NCBI GenBank assembly: GCA_949317995.1
Contig: OX439049.1
Span: forward strand, 11,470,395-11,534,394
From: Acholoe squamosa
Lineage: Eukaryota > Annelida > Polychaeta > Phyllodocida > Polynoidae
Length of the DNA: 64,000 nt
Direction of reading: 5' to 3'
Shown here: positions 45,682-55,785 of the stretch, in pieces
Numbering within the stretch: the stretch's first letter is position 1
Layout of the letters: the number at the start of each line of letters is the position of its first letter
Position numbers and translations under genes: made by a program
The notes under the pieces: generated by a model
The model's input: only the letters and a program-made list of their open reading frames with translations
The model's database searches: none
Told to the model about the DNA's origin: nothing

Positions 45682-46340
45682 GTTTCCTTAGAAACCCTTA
45701 CGAGATGTGCATCTGGATGTCAACTGGGACAGCTTCATGGACGGATGCACAGGCCGACTGTGAAAATGCTGGTGGAAGTCTTGTGTCTTTCTACAATGAA
45801 AAAGAGTACCGTATGTTTCAGCTCATCGGGCCAAAGTAAGCCTTCATCCTACAAGTGAAAAACAACAGGACCAACCTGAGAAAAAACTTAATGTTAATTT
45901 ACAAAATTTTATATTAATTTTATTCTGAGTCAAAGTGATACTTCTGGTCAATTTGGGGTAATATCTGGGTCCATCTAGATAGCCATTAGATGTACCACCA
46001 GTGTAGTTGTTGGATCTATTTCAATAGTAGATTTATGTGTAAGTTTCTTTCGGTCTGGTTTAAGATATGAATAAAAATTTGAAATAAATGCGAATAGAAT
46101 TTTTCAGGCCTTATAACCCGAAGCACCCCTATTTCTGGCTTTTCAGTGAGAGGTACTGGACAGGTGGCAGGAAGGTTGATGGGAGCTACAGGTGGTGGGG
46201 GGTGAATGACTCCTACCTCACATGGACACACTGGAACACCAGCAACCCTACACCAACAGAGGACCAATGCCTCGTCAGTGACAATCTGATCAGTAATGCA
46301 CCATGTGATGAATTAAACCACTACATCTGTCAAAAGACAA
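45682..46340 (+). CDS. gene 2 exons 7-8: CTLD3
   Basis: Exon 7 (45682-45835) encodes EMCIWMSTGTASWTDAQADC and GGSLVSFYN. Exon 8 (46147-46340) encodes YWTGG, YRWWGVNDS, DQCLVSD, APC and YICQK. The loop normally holding EPN or QPD reads SNPT. All core cysteines are kept. The second half is clearly diverged from gene 1. Confidence 0.85.
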
Positions 46341-46793
46341 GTAAGTTGACTTTGATGGTTTTGGACTTCATACAAAGCCTTGTATCTTTTTGCAGATATT
46401 GCCTTCTATCCAGTAACTTAGGGGTAGATTGGGACTTATAGCTTCAAAAAGCACAGAAGACAGGTGACCCATTTCTGCTTGCTCATATGCCTGCTTATGA
46501 CTGCAGCTATTGGGCCATATCATCCTTAATGAATTGAGGATAACAAATGGCAGTTTCTGACACCCCTTCAAAAAGGGTTGGCCAGGATTGGACTCTCGCT
46601 CAGAATTCAACATTCCCTTTCTAGTCTCTGAGGATGTTTCTGCACCCATTTACATACTTTGTGGATAAAAAGCCCTAAGTTTTGAGCTTCTTCACATTCC
46701 TCTGAATGCCTCATATCTATATGTGCCAGCTGCACTTTTTAGTAAACCTAAGATGTAAATGATCTACACATTGGTCCTTATTTTATGTTATAG

Positions 46794-47158
46794 TTCCTAT
46801 CGCCAACTTTGAGAGGACTACACGTGCAGTGGGAATAAACAGCTTGACATATCAATGTGACTCAGGCTACAATTTTAAGGTAAGTACAACCATGCACAAG
46901 GGGTTCAAAAATAAGTCTTTTTGTAAGATAAATAATGAAGGTGAATATTCATCCTGTAAGGTTAAATGTAGTGCTGCCAAATTATGCAGATAGATTTGTC
47001 TATTCATCATGTGACACCAGATGGCCCTTAAAGCATTCTTGAGGTTCACTTCTTCTATTTACATAACAAATTTCAGGACCAGACATCACAGAGGCAGTAC
47101 ACTTGTTCTTCTACCACTGCATTCACAGTCTTCAATGCAACTGTTGAGGACTGTTATC
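46794..47158 (+). CDS. gene 2 exons 9-10: sushi/CCP-like module
   Basis: Exon 9 (46794-46879) and exon 10 (47077-47158) encode LTYQCDSGYNF, RQYTCSST and EDCY, matching gene 1. The GY after the first visible cysteine is closer to a typical sushi domain than in gene 1. Confidence 0.6.
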
Positions 47159-47381
47159 GTAAGTCAATTATCACTGTTGATATTTTGCATCTCTATTCAG
47201 TAAAATAATACAATCAATTGAATTTGAGGAATTCCCCAATTTCTAAAATTACACTGTTTTATAGGAGGAAACCACAGGGACCAAAATTTATTTTGTAACC
47301 TGTTGGTAACTACAAATTTTACCACAGATTTGAAACACTTTTGAAATACATGAAGCTCTCAGTATAGATCTACAACCTTAA

Positions 47382-47528
47382 GCGGAAAACAAACATAGCA
47401 CGTTTTTGACGCGCGGACCCACACATCCACGCGTCAGGCCTGATAGGGGTTTTCTGACACCCTCCCATGTACGTTGGCATGGTTATGTCCCTCCGCGTAG
47501 ACGCGACACGCTATGTTTGTTTTCCACT
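47382..47528. mobile_element. TTAA-target MITE in intron 10 of gene 2
   Basis: 147 bp bounded by TTAA at 47378-47381 and 47529-47532. Ends are GCGGAAAACAAACATAGC and, reverse-complemented, GTGGAAAACAAACATAGC. TTAA duplications are known for piggyBac and Kolobok elements; there is no coding content to decide between them. Confidence 0.65.
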
Positions 47529-47936
47529 TTAAGCAATTAGATTGAGTACCCATGTCGGTTAATCTGATATGTTCAGGTCACCACTCATCCAATGTAGTCA
47601 AACTGATTACATAATGTTGTTAGAGTGACAACCTTGATTCCTCAGCCTGACTACCCAAAGCTGTAGATTTGGGTATCATCAACTTGAGCACCAAATGTCC
47701 TCAGTGGTGAGGACCTTCCCCTGTCTATACCCTATTGACACTGCCTGACGACCTTAGGTCCTCAAAATGATGAGTTTAAAGATCTGGAGGGTCTTGAGTT
47801 TACCCATACTTGCCTAGCTAACAAAAAAATTCATTAAAGATTAATTTGGGCTAAATATCATCCACAAGTGTTGCAACAAATAGTCTTAAATATAAATTGA
47901 ATGAAAATCTAATCTAAAACTGTTTCACCATGTTAG

Positions 47937-48364
47937 CTTCAGCAATCATCACAGAAAGTCTGTATGATAACTATGGTAGTGCGGCACTGACTACACTGTT
48001 TGATAGTGATCCTTCGACCTGCCTGAACATCAACGACTACTGGACCTACATGACCAAGACCACCATACGAGGAGTTCGAGTGGGAGCAGGTACCTTCACT
48101 GTGAATGTCACTGTGGGTGCGGACATACTGACCACCGCTCTGAGCACCACTTGGGTGTACGTAGCTGACGGACTGCACAGCGGGGACCAGTACACTAACT
48201 ACAAAACAACAAAATCTCTCAAGAAGTGTACTCAAAACCAGAACATGGCTTTTGGCTGTGAATGTCTTCATGATGCTTGTTCAGTTTATGTTAGTTTCCG
48301 TCTTAAAGGGATGTATGAGGTGGGCAGCACTGACTACGCTGTCTGTGAAATTGGCATTCCCTAA
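47937..48364 (+). CDS. gene 2 exon 11: FTP-like C-terminal domain
   Basis: 428 nt, the same length as gene 1 exon 11 and ending in TAA. LFDSDPSTC and YAVCEIGIP mark the ends of the domain. From about 48165 onward the DNA is almost identical to gene 1, including third codon positions. Confidence 0.7.
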
Positions 48365-48433
48365 ACTCAGATATGCTAAATCTTAAAGCAGGCTATGACA
48401 CTTTGATATTGCAGAGAGCCAATAGGAGACTGG

Positions 48434-48498
48434 GTCTTAAAGGGATGTATGAGGTGCGCAGCACTGACTACCCTGTCTGTGAAATTGATATCCTATAG
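48434..48498 (+). pseudogene. duplicated 3' scrap of exon 11
   Basis: Repeats the last about 65 bp of exon 11 (from CTTAAAGGGATGTATGAGGT to the stop region) 70 bp after the gene 2 stop codon, with a few changes. A local tandem duplication, not a gene. Confidence 0.75.
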
Positions 48499-48868
48499 TC
48501 TCTGATAGTGTCATAACCCTTTAAGGGATTCTAATCCGTCAATGCGTCATACTCATCGGTCGGCTTATATAGACCCTATATATGCATAATTAATTTGATC
48601 ACCATGAATGTTTTAATGGATGTAATGTCTTAACATAAATGGTTCTAAAGGTGTAGGGTGATGGTTTTCCTGTTTTTCTGCTATTGTCAGATTGGACCTG
48701 CAGATGTAAATCATCACCTTACAAAGTACAAGGAGCTTCCTGGAAGGCATTTCTGAAGATGGAATGAGTAGACCCCTTACGGTCATAGTGGGATCCCTTA
48801 CTATTTCAGAAGCATATACAACCCTGTTGTCACTAATGATTGGATCTGGTAGGCTAAGACTGTCCTAT

Positions 48869-49063
48869 AAAGCATTGGTTCCACAGCCATACAATCGGTC
48901 GGAATAGCCCTAATCCGCCGATTTATAATATATCAAAAGTATAAAAAAAAATCGGTCGGATTAGTGCTAATCCGACCGATTTTTTTTTATACTTTTGATA
49001 TATTATAAATCGTCGGATTAGGGCTATTCCGACCGATTGTATGGCTGTGGAACCAACGCTTTA
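48869..49063. repeat. 195-bp near-perfect palindrome
   Basis: Arms of about 96 bases pair with only a few mismatches around a TG centre at 48965-48966. Motifs ATCGGTCGGA and CCTAATCCG occur twice in each arm. RNA from either strand would fold into one long hairpin. It could be a MITE or an inverted-repeat small-RNA precursor. Confidence 0.9.
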
Positions 49064-49692
49064 AACTCTATATGATTTCCGCACAAGTGCGGATCACACA
49101 GAGCAGTCTCAGAACGTTGCACATTATACTTCTTCAGCTGTAGAAACCTTTTGAGCAGTAAAAACTTTACCACCAAAACTCAAAGAATGTATTCTCTAGT
49201 TAAATTTGACATGAATTAGGTTTTTTGAATAATTATAGAGGTAGCACTTGGAAACCAAGCTCAATCTTGTTTACCTCCATACAATCAGCATTTGCATCTT
49301 TCAAACAGTGCCGTGCATTGGTGGAATTCATACTTTAATGATAATCTAAGTATTGTATTACTACTTCAAATTGTGAACATATTAGTTATAAATATGACTA
49401 AAATTGTTGGCCATGTTTGTTTTATTTTCACGACGTCATTGATAACTAGGGTAGAATAGAACTGACAAGAAAATCAACATCTTTTATATAGCTTTATTCA
49501 CATCAATTTTCAACAATTTCTTTTTCAAATGACATGATGACTTAGATGATACGTATTAATTGGAAGCACACTGTATGAAATGTTGCAATAAAGGTATTCA
49601 TCCACGAACAGAACAACCTCACAAATCTCTGTAGCACTGGTTATGAAGAGATATCAGCCTGGGAATAGATCTCCGGAATAAATAGATATACC

Positions 49693-49809
<117 letters not shown>

Positions 49810-50228
49810 TGTAATGGTTCGTCTCGTTAAGTTAAGATTAAATCATAACGAAGAGAGAGAAAAGTTTCCGGGTAGGCAACCGAGCTTTTATTTCTTAGCT
49901 TGCGTTACATACGATCACAGCCTCAGAGGACTACATGCTACTAGGGCATTCGGTTACCCTTTCGGGTAACAACCTGGTTGAGCAGTGGGTAAACCACTAC
50001 TGAGGAACCTAGGGCTAGAACCAGCCTTATATAGGGGAAAAGCCCGCGAAACTCAGACCGGCCACGTGACGTGTGGCGGACGAGTGGTAGGCCCCCTGGT
50101 GTAATGGATACAAACCCAGAGGCAGGTGCTGCCACCTGCCATCCGGATTCCCCCACCACACCCGAAGGACCTAGGTCTGAGTCTCACGGGTACATGAACG
50201 TTAAAGTGTAAAATACCATACCCCTACA
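49810..50228 (-). repeat. 3' LTR of retroelement 2
   Basis: Reads TGTAGGGGTATGG to CGAACCATTACA on the minus strand. TATATAA at 50027-50033 and AATAAA at 49887-49892 are the likely TATA box and poly(A) signal. The right copy differs only at 50106/63099 or very near (A versus G). Confidence 0.9.
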
Positions 50229-50229
50229 C

Positions 50230-50241
50230 TGCCCCCCTTAG
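50230..50241 (-). promoter_or_regulatory. polypurine tract of retroelement 2
   Basis: On the minus strand the sequence TAAGGGGGGCAG abuts the 3' LTR. Confidence 0.75.
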
Positions 50242-51065
50242 ACAATAACTTGGGGGTGATTAAACCGCAGTGTATTAATAACCTAGCAAGTAATTGTTTA
50301 CAATACTAAAAAGGGGTATTAATTACACTTGCTCGATGTGAAATAGGCTATAGTATAAGACTATCCTATTTCTGAAAAATTATACAATAATAGCATCGAG
50401 TGTCGTTCATGTCATTTCCACTAGTAGCTTATAACAACCACAAATGATAAATATAAAATTATCACAGATTTATAGTAACATTTTGACAACAGTAGGGTCC
50501 TGAAAAGGACCGGTGGTTGTAAATAATGACCGTATTACAGTTATTGAACCCGGAAAAAAAAAATTTCGACTTTTTTAAATTAACAACTCTGTCCACTTTA
50601 CAAAGTGAATTGAATATTAATGATCAGATATGAACAATTAATCTGATACTATATGAACACAATTAGGTATTAACCTGAGTAATACAGTACTAAGTTTAGA
50701 GAAATCCTTTGGACCTTCTCTTATTTTATGGAAAAATATTTATACTTTTTGAGACGCAGCTCAGTTTATACCTTAGTGTTTTATATTTACAGGTTACAGA
50801 AGAAATATAGTCTCTTAATATATTGAGACCAAGAATGACCTATCTAGACAGTTATAGGTCTAGGATTACCATAAACAACTTTTAGGATTCGCAGATCCAG
50901 TATATTTATAGACACTCTTATATAATAATATATCTTTATAAAAGATATTATATGGTTATAAATACAATTTTACACACATTATAATATTATCAACGAAGTT
51001 ACTTGTTTTCATGATTGGAGGATGTAACAGGAGTCGGATGCTGCTGATGTCTTGGTATGGGCGAG

Positions 51066-51260
51066 CTGAACCCTGATGCCTGTAGTGCTAGCTAACTGGA
51101 GGTAATAGTAGATCCAGTTGTAGACTGTTGATGGACTTTATGGGCGTAGCTAAACCCTGATGCCTGTAGTGCTAGCTAACTGGAGGTAATAGTAGATCCA
51201 GTTGTAGACTGTTGATGGACTTTATGGGCGTAGCTAAACCCTGATGCCTGAAGTGCTAGC
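51066..51260. repeat. 84-bp tandem repeat in the 3' region of retroelement 2
   Basis: About 2.3 units with a period of 84 bp, containing ACCCTGATGCCTG, GTGCTAGCTAACTGGAGG and GACTGTTGATGGACTTTATG. It lies in the otherwise non-coding stretch 50242-51558 between the last ORF and the 3' LTR, where I see no gene. Confidence 0.85.
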
Positions 51261-51558
51261 TCACGAGTAGTAGTGGTGTAGTAGTAAATCCGGTTTGTAG
51301 TTCAAAAGTCCATATTAGTGTAAATTGTCCATGATTTTATAATAGGCACAGTCATTATATTATGGCACAGTACAATTATAGTGTTTACAGCATTCGTACT
51401 CCTCCTCCAGAGTGACTTTTCTTTGTTTCTCCTTCTGTTTTCAGTTTCCGGATTAGGGTACAGCTTGGTACCCGAATCAATACGGGTTGGATAAAAAAAT
51501 GGTTTCTTATCCAACACAATTATGTCCGATCTTCATGCAACAGTTTTTTTTTTTTTTT

Positions 51559-52644
51559 TTACTGTTCCATGTTCTCCTCGGGTGGCTGGTTTGGACCCGG
51601 TTGTTGAGCCTGTGGCTGAACGGGGGGGTCCACACCGGTTCCATCTGTAGGTGCCAATGCGGGGACAGCAGGTGTTAGTTTCACCTTCTGGCGTGCCTCG
51701 AACAGGTTCAAAGCATGCTCAGGTGTGCCGTCCCAGTTATCCATGATAACTCCGAAAACCTTGAAGAACTTTTGCTGGTTCTTCATGTTCGTTGCTCGTT
51801 CTAGGTCGAGCATCTGAGAAGCTGTTTCCTTCTCGGATAGGGCCTCCTGCCGCAGATTAGCAGCTTCCTGCTTATCTTTGGCAACATCCGCCTTTATCTG
51901 AGTCGAGATCCGGTTGATCTCTGACTTCTGGATCGTGTCAATGCACTGGAGAGTGCTCGACACGGTCCGACGATACATATCCAGGTGGAGGTTTTCCAGA
52001 TGGTGCTGTAATGTCTCAAACTGCTTGCTCTGAATATTGCAAGACAATTTGTCCTCCTTCTTGAAGAAGGTCTCCACTGTCTGGATCAGCTTAGGCCGAT
52101 GAACCACAGCACCAGGTGGGGGTACCTGACCCTGAGGCTTCGGCTGTGCTCCAGACCCACTCGCAGTGACAGCTACCTGCGTGTGCGAAGAAGCAACCGC
52201 AGTAGTAGCCGCACTAGCAGTGGTCGAAGAAGGGCCTTGCTTTAGTGATCCCTGTGCTAGGGGCAACCGCGACAATTCCCTTCTAAGGTCTTTGGCCGTC
52301 AACAATGGCGCGGGTGGACGTTGTCTCACCACAGCACTCATTGTAGGTCGGGGAGCTTGACCTCCTACTGTCGGCAGTTCCTGCTTGACCCTCCCGTACT
52401 GATCAAAGATTTGCATCTCTGGTCCGGGTGGGCCCATAGCAGGGTACTGCTTCGGGTCTTTGACATTCAAAGGCGCGTGTTTCCGGGAGGACTGGCCACC
52501 CGGTCTACTGACACCAAAGAATGTCGGGTTCTGTGCACCTAGTGGAGTTGGTGCTCGTCCATAGTGGGAAGGAGTTCCAGTAGGAGATGGAAGATGTGGC
52601 TTCTTCCTTCCCCCATTCGTTTGTCTCTCCAACGCCTCCAGTGG
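51559..52644 (-). CDS. accessory ORF C of retroelement 2
   Basis: About 361 codons in the same frame as ORF B, separated from it by one TAA (52645-52647). There is no ATG near its beginning, so it is probably the continuation of ORF B rather than a separate gene. N-terminal half: proline-rich and basic (KKPHLPSPTGTPSHYG, VVRQRPPAPLLTAKDLRREL). Then an alpha-helical, probably coiled-coil part (FKKEDKLSCNIQSKQFETL through SEKETASQMLDLERATNMK), and a Pro/Gln-rich tail. A T-run lies just past its stop. No family recognised. Confidence 0.6.
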   Translation of the reverse strand, partial: PLEALERQTNGGRKKPHLPSPTGTPSHYGRAPTPLGAQNPTFFGVSRPGGQSSRKHAPLNVKDPKQYPAMGPPGPEMQIFDQYGRVKQELPTVGGQAPRPTMSAVVRQRPPAPLLTAKDLRRELSRLPLAQGSLKQGPSSTTASAATTAVASSHTQVAVTASGSGAQPKPQGQVPPPGAVVHRPKLIQTVETFFKKEDKLSCNIQSKQFETLQHHLENLHLDMYRRTVSSTLQCIDTIQKSEINRISTQIKADVAKDKQEAANLRQEALSEKETASQMLDLERATNMKNQQKFFKVFGVIMDNWDGTPEHALNLFEARQKVKLTPAVPALAPTDGTGVDPPVQPQAQQPGPNQPPEENMEQ

Positions 52645-54705
52645 TTACCTGGCTCGGCTTGGAGATTCAGACGCCTGTCTCTTCCTATCTGCCGCGGAGG
52701 GTCCCTGGTGGTAATCCCTGCGGCTTCGGACCTGTTCTCCGGATGGAGTTACATAAGCCCCACCACGGCGGCGGGCCTTGTTGCTCCTCCATTTGTTCAA
52801 CAGATCGTACTCCTCCTGAGCGTACTCTAGTTTGCCGGACCCGGGAGTCTGGGCAAACCGAGCCTTTAGTTTCTGGTTAGTACCAGGAACCGTAGGCGCA
52901 AACTGCTTCGTACTCGGTGTGAGGGAAGCCAACTTCTCTGCATTGAGGCCCTTAAGGTTACCATAGAGTTCCGAGTGAATTTTCATCACCCGATCTATGG
53001 CTGCCTCCAGGCCCTCTCCATGCGAAGTCACATAGTGCCGGACCATGTCTCCGCGTCGGGGGGTGACACATCCTGTGCATTTAGCACATTTCTTGCCAAC
53101 CTCTCGATCGCAGACATATTCCGGCCTCTGGTGCATATGAACCTCCACGAGATGACAAAGGAACTCGTCTTTCTCGATGAAGAATTCAACCTCACCCTCA
53201 CTTTGAGTACAACGTTGGAAGGGACAATCCTTACGATCCTCCCCGTAGTACTCATCTAGAGCAAACTTGAGCTTGCCCTTCTGGTCATAATTGTACAGAC
53301 CATTGGGCGAATTCTTAACGAATTCCCAATAGATCCAGTACATATTGGCCGGCTTTCTATCAGAGAGCTTCTTGCGAAGCCACTCCTCCATATCCTCACG
53401 CCTCTCACAGGTGATCCGAGGGGGCAGTCTCCATACGGATTTACTCCCCTTCAGGTGTCCCCTGTGTAGAGGAATGAAGTCAGCAAAGTTGCTATTGGCG
53501 TTAGCCCAGATAGCAGCCTCTTGCTCGTCAGTCGGAGTGGCATCCACAACTGGGTCAACCGGCTCCTCTCCCTCCGGGTCGGATGGTACATCCACAGGTT
53601 GCACAACGGGTTGTTGACCCGCGAGAACCTGGGCTGCAGCATCTTGAGCGTCTCCACTCAAATCGGCCATTACGTCGTGTAGCTTGACGATTGGCACACC
53701 CAGCTCAACTTTGACAGTTGGGACAGCCGGTTCAGCTTCTGTATTATCAGCTTGAACGTCTACCTCGATAGGTTCAGGTTTGCGTTGGTCAACCCTCTTC
53801 TTATTCCGCCTGCGGGATCTGCCGTTAGTAGAAGTGCCAGGCTCGGATGCGTCCGTCTCATTGCCGGAGACATCCGAAGCCTTAGCGCCCTTCTTATTGG
53901 CCGAGCGTGGAGACACCCGACGGGTTCGGGTACTGTCGGCCACACTCGTGCTGGTAGAGGGTTCGGTTCCTGACCGCTTCCCTTTACCCTTACCTTTGGT
54001 GGGGGTTGCTTTACCCTTTCCACCAGCTGCTTTCACCTTTACTTGCTCAGTCTTCGTAGGGGTAGACTGAGCAGTTTTAAGGGAAACATCTGCATCAGGT
54101 AGGGCCTTCTCAGGTACTACTGCTGCGTCTCCCAAGGTAGGAGCTTCAACAGGAGACATGAGACGGTCCATCCAATTGGCCATCTTGGCTGTTACTTGCA
54201 CGGGTGTGGGTCCGGGTACTAACTCCGGATGCGCCAGTGCATATTGCCTCTCCAATAGACGTACTACGAGGTCCTGTATTACCCCGAGTCTGTCTAATGG
54301 AGACACACCAATACGGGCCTCTTCTGCCTCAATGGTTTGAGACGTAATGGGGACCCCTGGACAGTAATCCACAACAGCGTTACCTGCTGCTTCATACTCA
54401 TCCGCTGTGCCTAACAGTAGGATCTGGTCTCTATCTATGTATCTAGAGACCTCATCTGCCTTGACACCGGTATAACCCGTTTTGTCAGACACGTAGGAAG
54501 GCCTATAAGAGGGATTCCTTCGGAAAGCCATTTCTGCGTCCCAGACGGCTTTACGAAACCATAAGTGGACTACCAATCCTTTGGCCATCTGATGGTAATC
54601 CATCAACCAGGACTCCGGAAAGGTATTAGCCCATTGCGGATGAGCACATTCCCAGATTGCGTTGACAACACGTTCGTCAACTTGTCTGGACGTCCCAGAT
54701 GGGTA
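52645..54705 (-). CDS. accessory ORF B of retroelement 2 (basic, zinc-finger-like)
   Basis: 686 codons open from 54705; the first ATG is at 54606. The segment before that ATG (VDERVVNAIWECAHPQWANT) looks coding, so translation probably enters from ORF A, which overlaps it by 29 nt in another frame. It holds lysine-rich, nuclear-signal-like stretches (GKGKGKRSG, RSRRRNKKR), an acidic Pro/Val-rich middle, and two zinc-finger-like clusters (C-P-F-Q-R-C then H and H; CTGCVTPRRGDMVRHYVTSH). The ending TAA stands in CAG|GTAACC, which also looks like a splice donor. Possible nuclear or nucleic-acid-binding role; no family recognised. Confidence 0.65.
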   Translation of the reverse strand, partial: YPSGTSRQVDERVVNAIWECAHPQWANTFPESWLMDYHQMAKGLVVHLWFRKAVWDAEMAFRRNPSYRPSYVSDKTGYTGVKADEVSRYIDRDQILLLGTADEYEAAGNAVVDYCPGVPITSQTIEAEEARIGVSPLDRLGVIQDLVVRLLERQYALAHPELVPGPTPVQVTAKMANWMDRLMSPVEAPTLGDAAVVPEKALPDADVSLKTAQSTPTKTEQVKVKAAGGKGKATPTKGKGKGKRSGTEPSTSTSVADSTRTRRVSPRSANKKGAKASDVSGNETDASEPGTSTNGRSRRRNKKRVDQRKPEPIEVDVQADNTEAEPAVPTVKVELGVPIVKLHDVMADLSGDAQDAAAQVLAGQQPVVQPVDVPSDPEGEEPVDPVVDATPTDEQEAAIWANANSNFADFIPLHRGHLKGSKSVWRLPPRITCERREDMEEWLRKKLSDRKPANMYWIYWEFVKNSPNGLYNYDQKGKLKFALDEYYGEDRKDCPFQRCTQSEGEVEFFIEKDEFLCHLVEVHMHQRPEYVCDREVGKKCAKCTGCVTPRRGDMVRHYVTSHGEGLEAAIDRVMKIHSELYGNLKGLNAEKLASLTPSTKQFAPTVPGTNQKLKARFAQTPGSGKLEYAQEEYDLLNKWRSNKARRRGGAYVTPSGEQVRSRRDYHQGPSAADRKRQASESPSRAR

Positions 54706-55231
54706 TCAGCATTTCCGTAGAAATTGCTAACATCCGTCCGTCATAGGGACCGGCTACATCGTGCCATTCTGGACTGTCTGGGTGGGGCAGCTCTAGGTAC
54801 ATTGGCCTGTCAACCGGAGAAGCAGGTCCCAAAGTACCGAGTGAGGCACTCCCACCAAGACGGGGCGGCAGTTGAGGGGGAGGTGGCATCAGAGCCCTGT
54901 CATGAGACTGGACTCCTGTCGGCTCTCCACTCAAACCTTCGGATGGAGGGGCTACGTAAGGCTCACCTACATCAATTCTTTGTTGAACACCTTGGCGTTC
55001 AGGACTGACTTGTCTGGAGTTGTCGGATGCATCATAGAACGATTCTATGTCGCTATCGTCGACTCCAGAGAAGTACTGATCAACATTCATTTGTTGATCC
55101 ATCTGTTCACAATCAGCATCGTATTGCTGATCGTCGTATGTATAAGTGGGACTCTGGGGAGAACCACTTCCATACTCCGGCGGGGTGCTAGCACCGGCAC
55201 CACCGCCAAGGCGGACGGCCTCTTCTGCCAT
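54677..55231 (-). CDS. accessory ORF A of retroelement 2
   Basis: 184 residues from the ATG at 55231 (MAEEAVRLGGG). Acidic, Tyr/Gln/Pro-rich (YDDQQYDADCEQMDQQMN, DDSDIESFYDASD) and proline-rich (ALMPPPPQLPPRLGG), like an intrinsically disordered activation-type region. It ends at TGA inside a 29-nt overlap with ORF B in the +1 frame. Either a +1 shift, splicing or a one-base indel in this copy links the two. Confidence 0.55.
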   Translation of the reverse strand: MAEEAVRLGGGAGASTPPEYGSGSPQSPTYTYDDQQYDADCEQMDQQMNVDQYFSGVDDSDIESFYDASDNSRQVSPERQGVQQRIDVGEPYVAPPSEGLSGEPTGVQSHDRALMPPPPQLPPRLGGSASLGTLGPASPVDRPMYLELPHPDSPEWHDVAGPYDGRMLAISTEMLIPIWDVQTS

Positions 55232-55267
55232 CGACAGAAGTGGCTGTTCGGGGATAAAATATCCCAA

Positions 55268-55785
55268 TCCACCGGATAAGCAGTAAGTACTGCTTACCCA
55301 GTGAACGGCGGGTGCCTTTTAACGAGGGCACACCTCGGAATATGGCTGTCACAGGCTATCAGACTCCAAAAAGAGTAAGACCACCCTCGGCCACGTCTTC
55401 TTCCTTCGCAGGAATAAGACAATATGGCGGGATACTCGAACTTGAATCGCTGCGCATGATCAAACCGGCGCCTCACGTGACCATTCGAAAATGGGTCAAC
55501 AACTTTCCCGCGGGCCCTTAATTAGGTCACGCGCCCTTACATAAAAACAATACAATACCCGATCGGTCGTCCGTCCGTACTCAGGGTTCAACTATGACAA
55601 TTCGCTAGGTATTCTGGAGTTTATGGATAGCATAAGCATATCCACCGGATTATCCGTCCAAAACCATGGGTACATTGTCATAGGGCCTTTTCCAGAAACT
55701 CATGACTGGCTCAAATATACATTGAACTAGGTTACAACATATAACAGTACACAGTACAGGACAACACACTCGTTGTGTTAACAGG
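55268..55785 (-). other. spacer between pol and accessory ORFs
   Basis: About 500 bp without a supported ORF. It contains a 20-base palindrome TAAGCAGTAAGTACTGCTTA near 55276-55295. It may hold a splice acceptor or promoter for the accessory ORFs; none can be assigned. Confidence 0.4.

Larger units (their letters stand above)
23965..48364 (+). pseudogene. lectin gene 2: tandem paralogue with disrupted CTLD2
   Basis: Same architecture as gene 1. Exons: 23965-24031, 24432-24567, 26768-26982, 27716-27790, 28075-28237, 44980-about 45162 (broken), 45682-45835, 46147-46340, 46794-46879, 47077-47158, 47937-48364. Every intact exon has exactly the length of its gene 1 counterpart. Exon 6 ends at an in-frame TAG (45161-45163) where gene 1 has TGG, and the following sequence is unrelated, so about 65 bp and the splice donor are lost. 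Intron 5 is enlarged to 16.7 kb by retroelement 1. Joining exon 4 to exon 7 (both phase 1) would give an in-frame 478-residue product lacking CTLD2. It is either a pseudogene or a gene that now makes a two-CTLD protein. Confidence 0.75.

Noticed and set aside
49941-50159. 72-codon ORF in the LTRs of retroelement 2 (also 62934-63152)
   Set aside because: Overlaps the predicted TATA box and LTR control region; its presence in both LTRs only reflects LTR identity.
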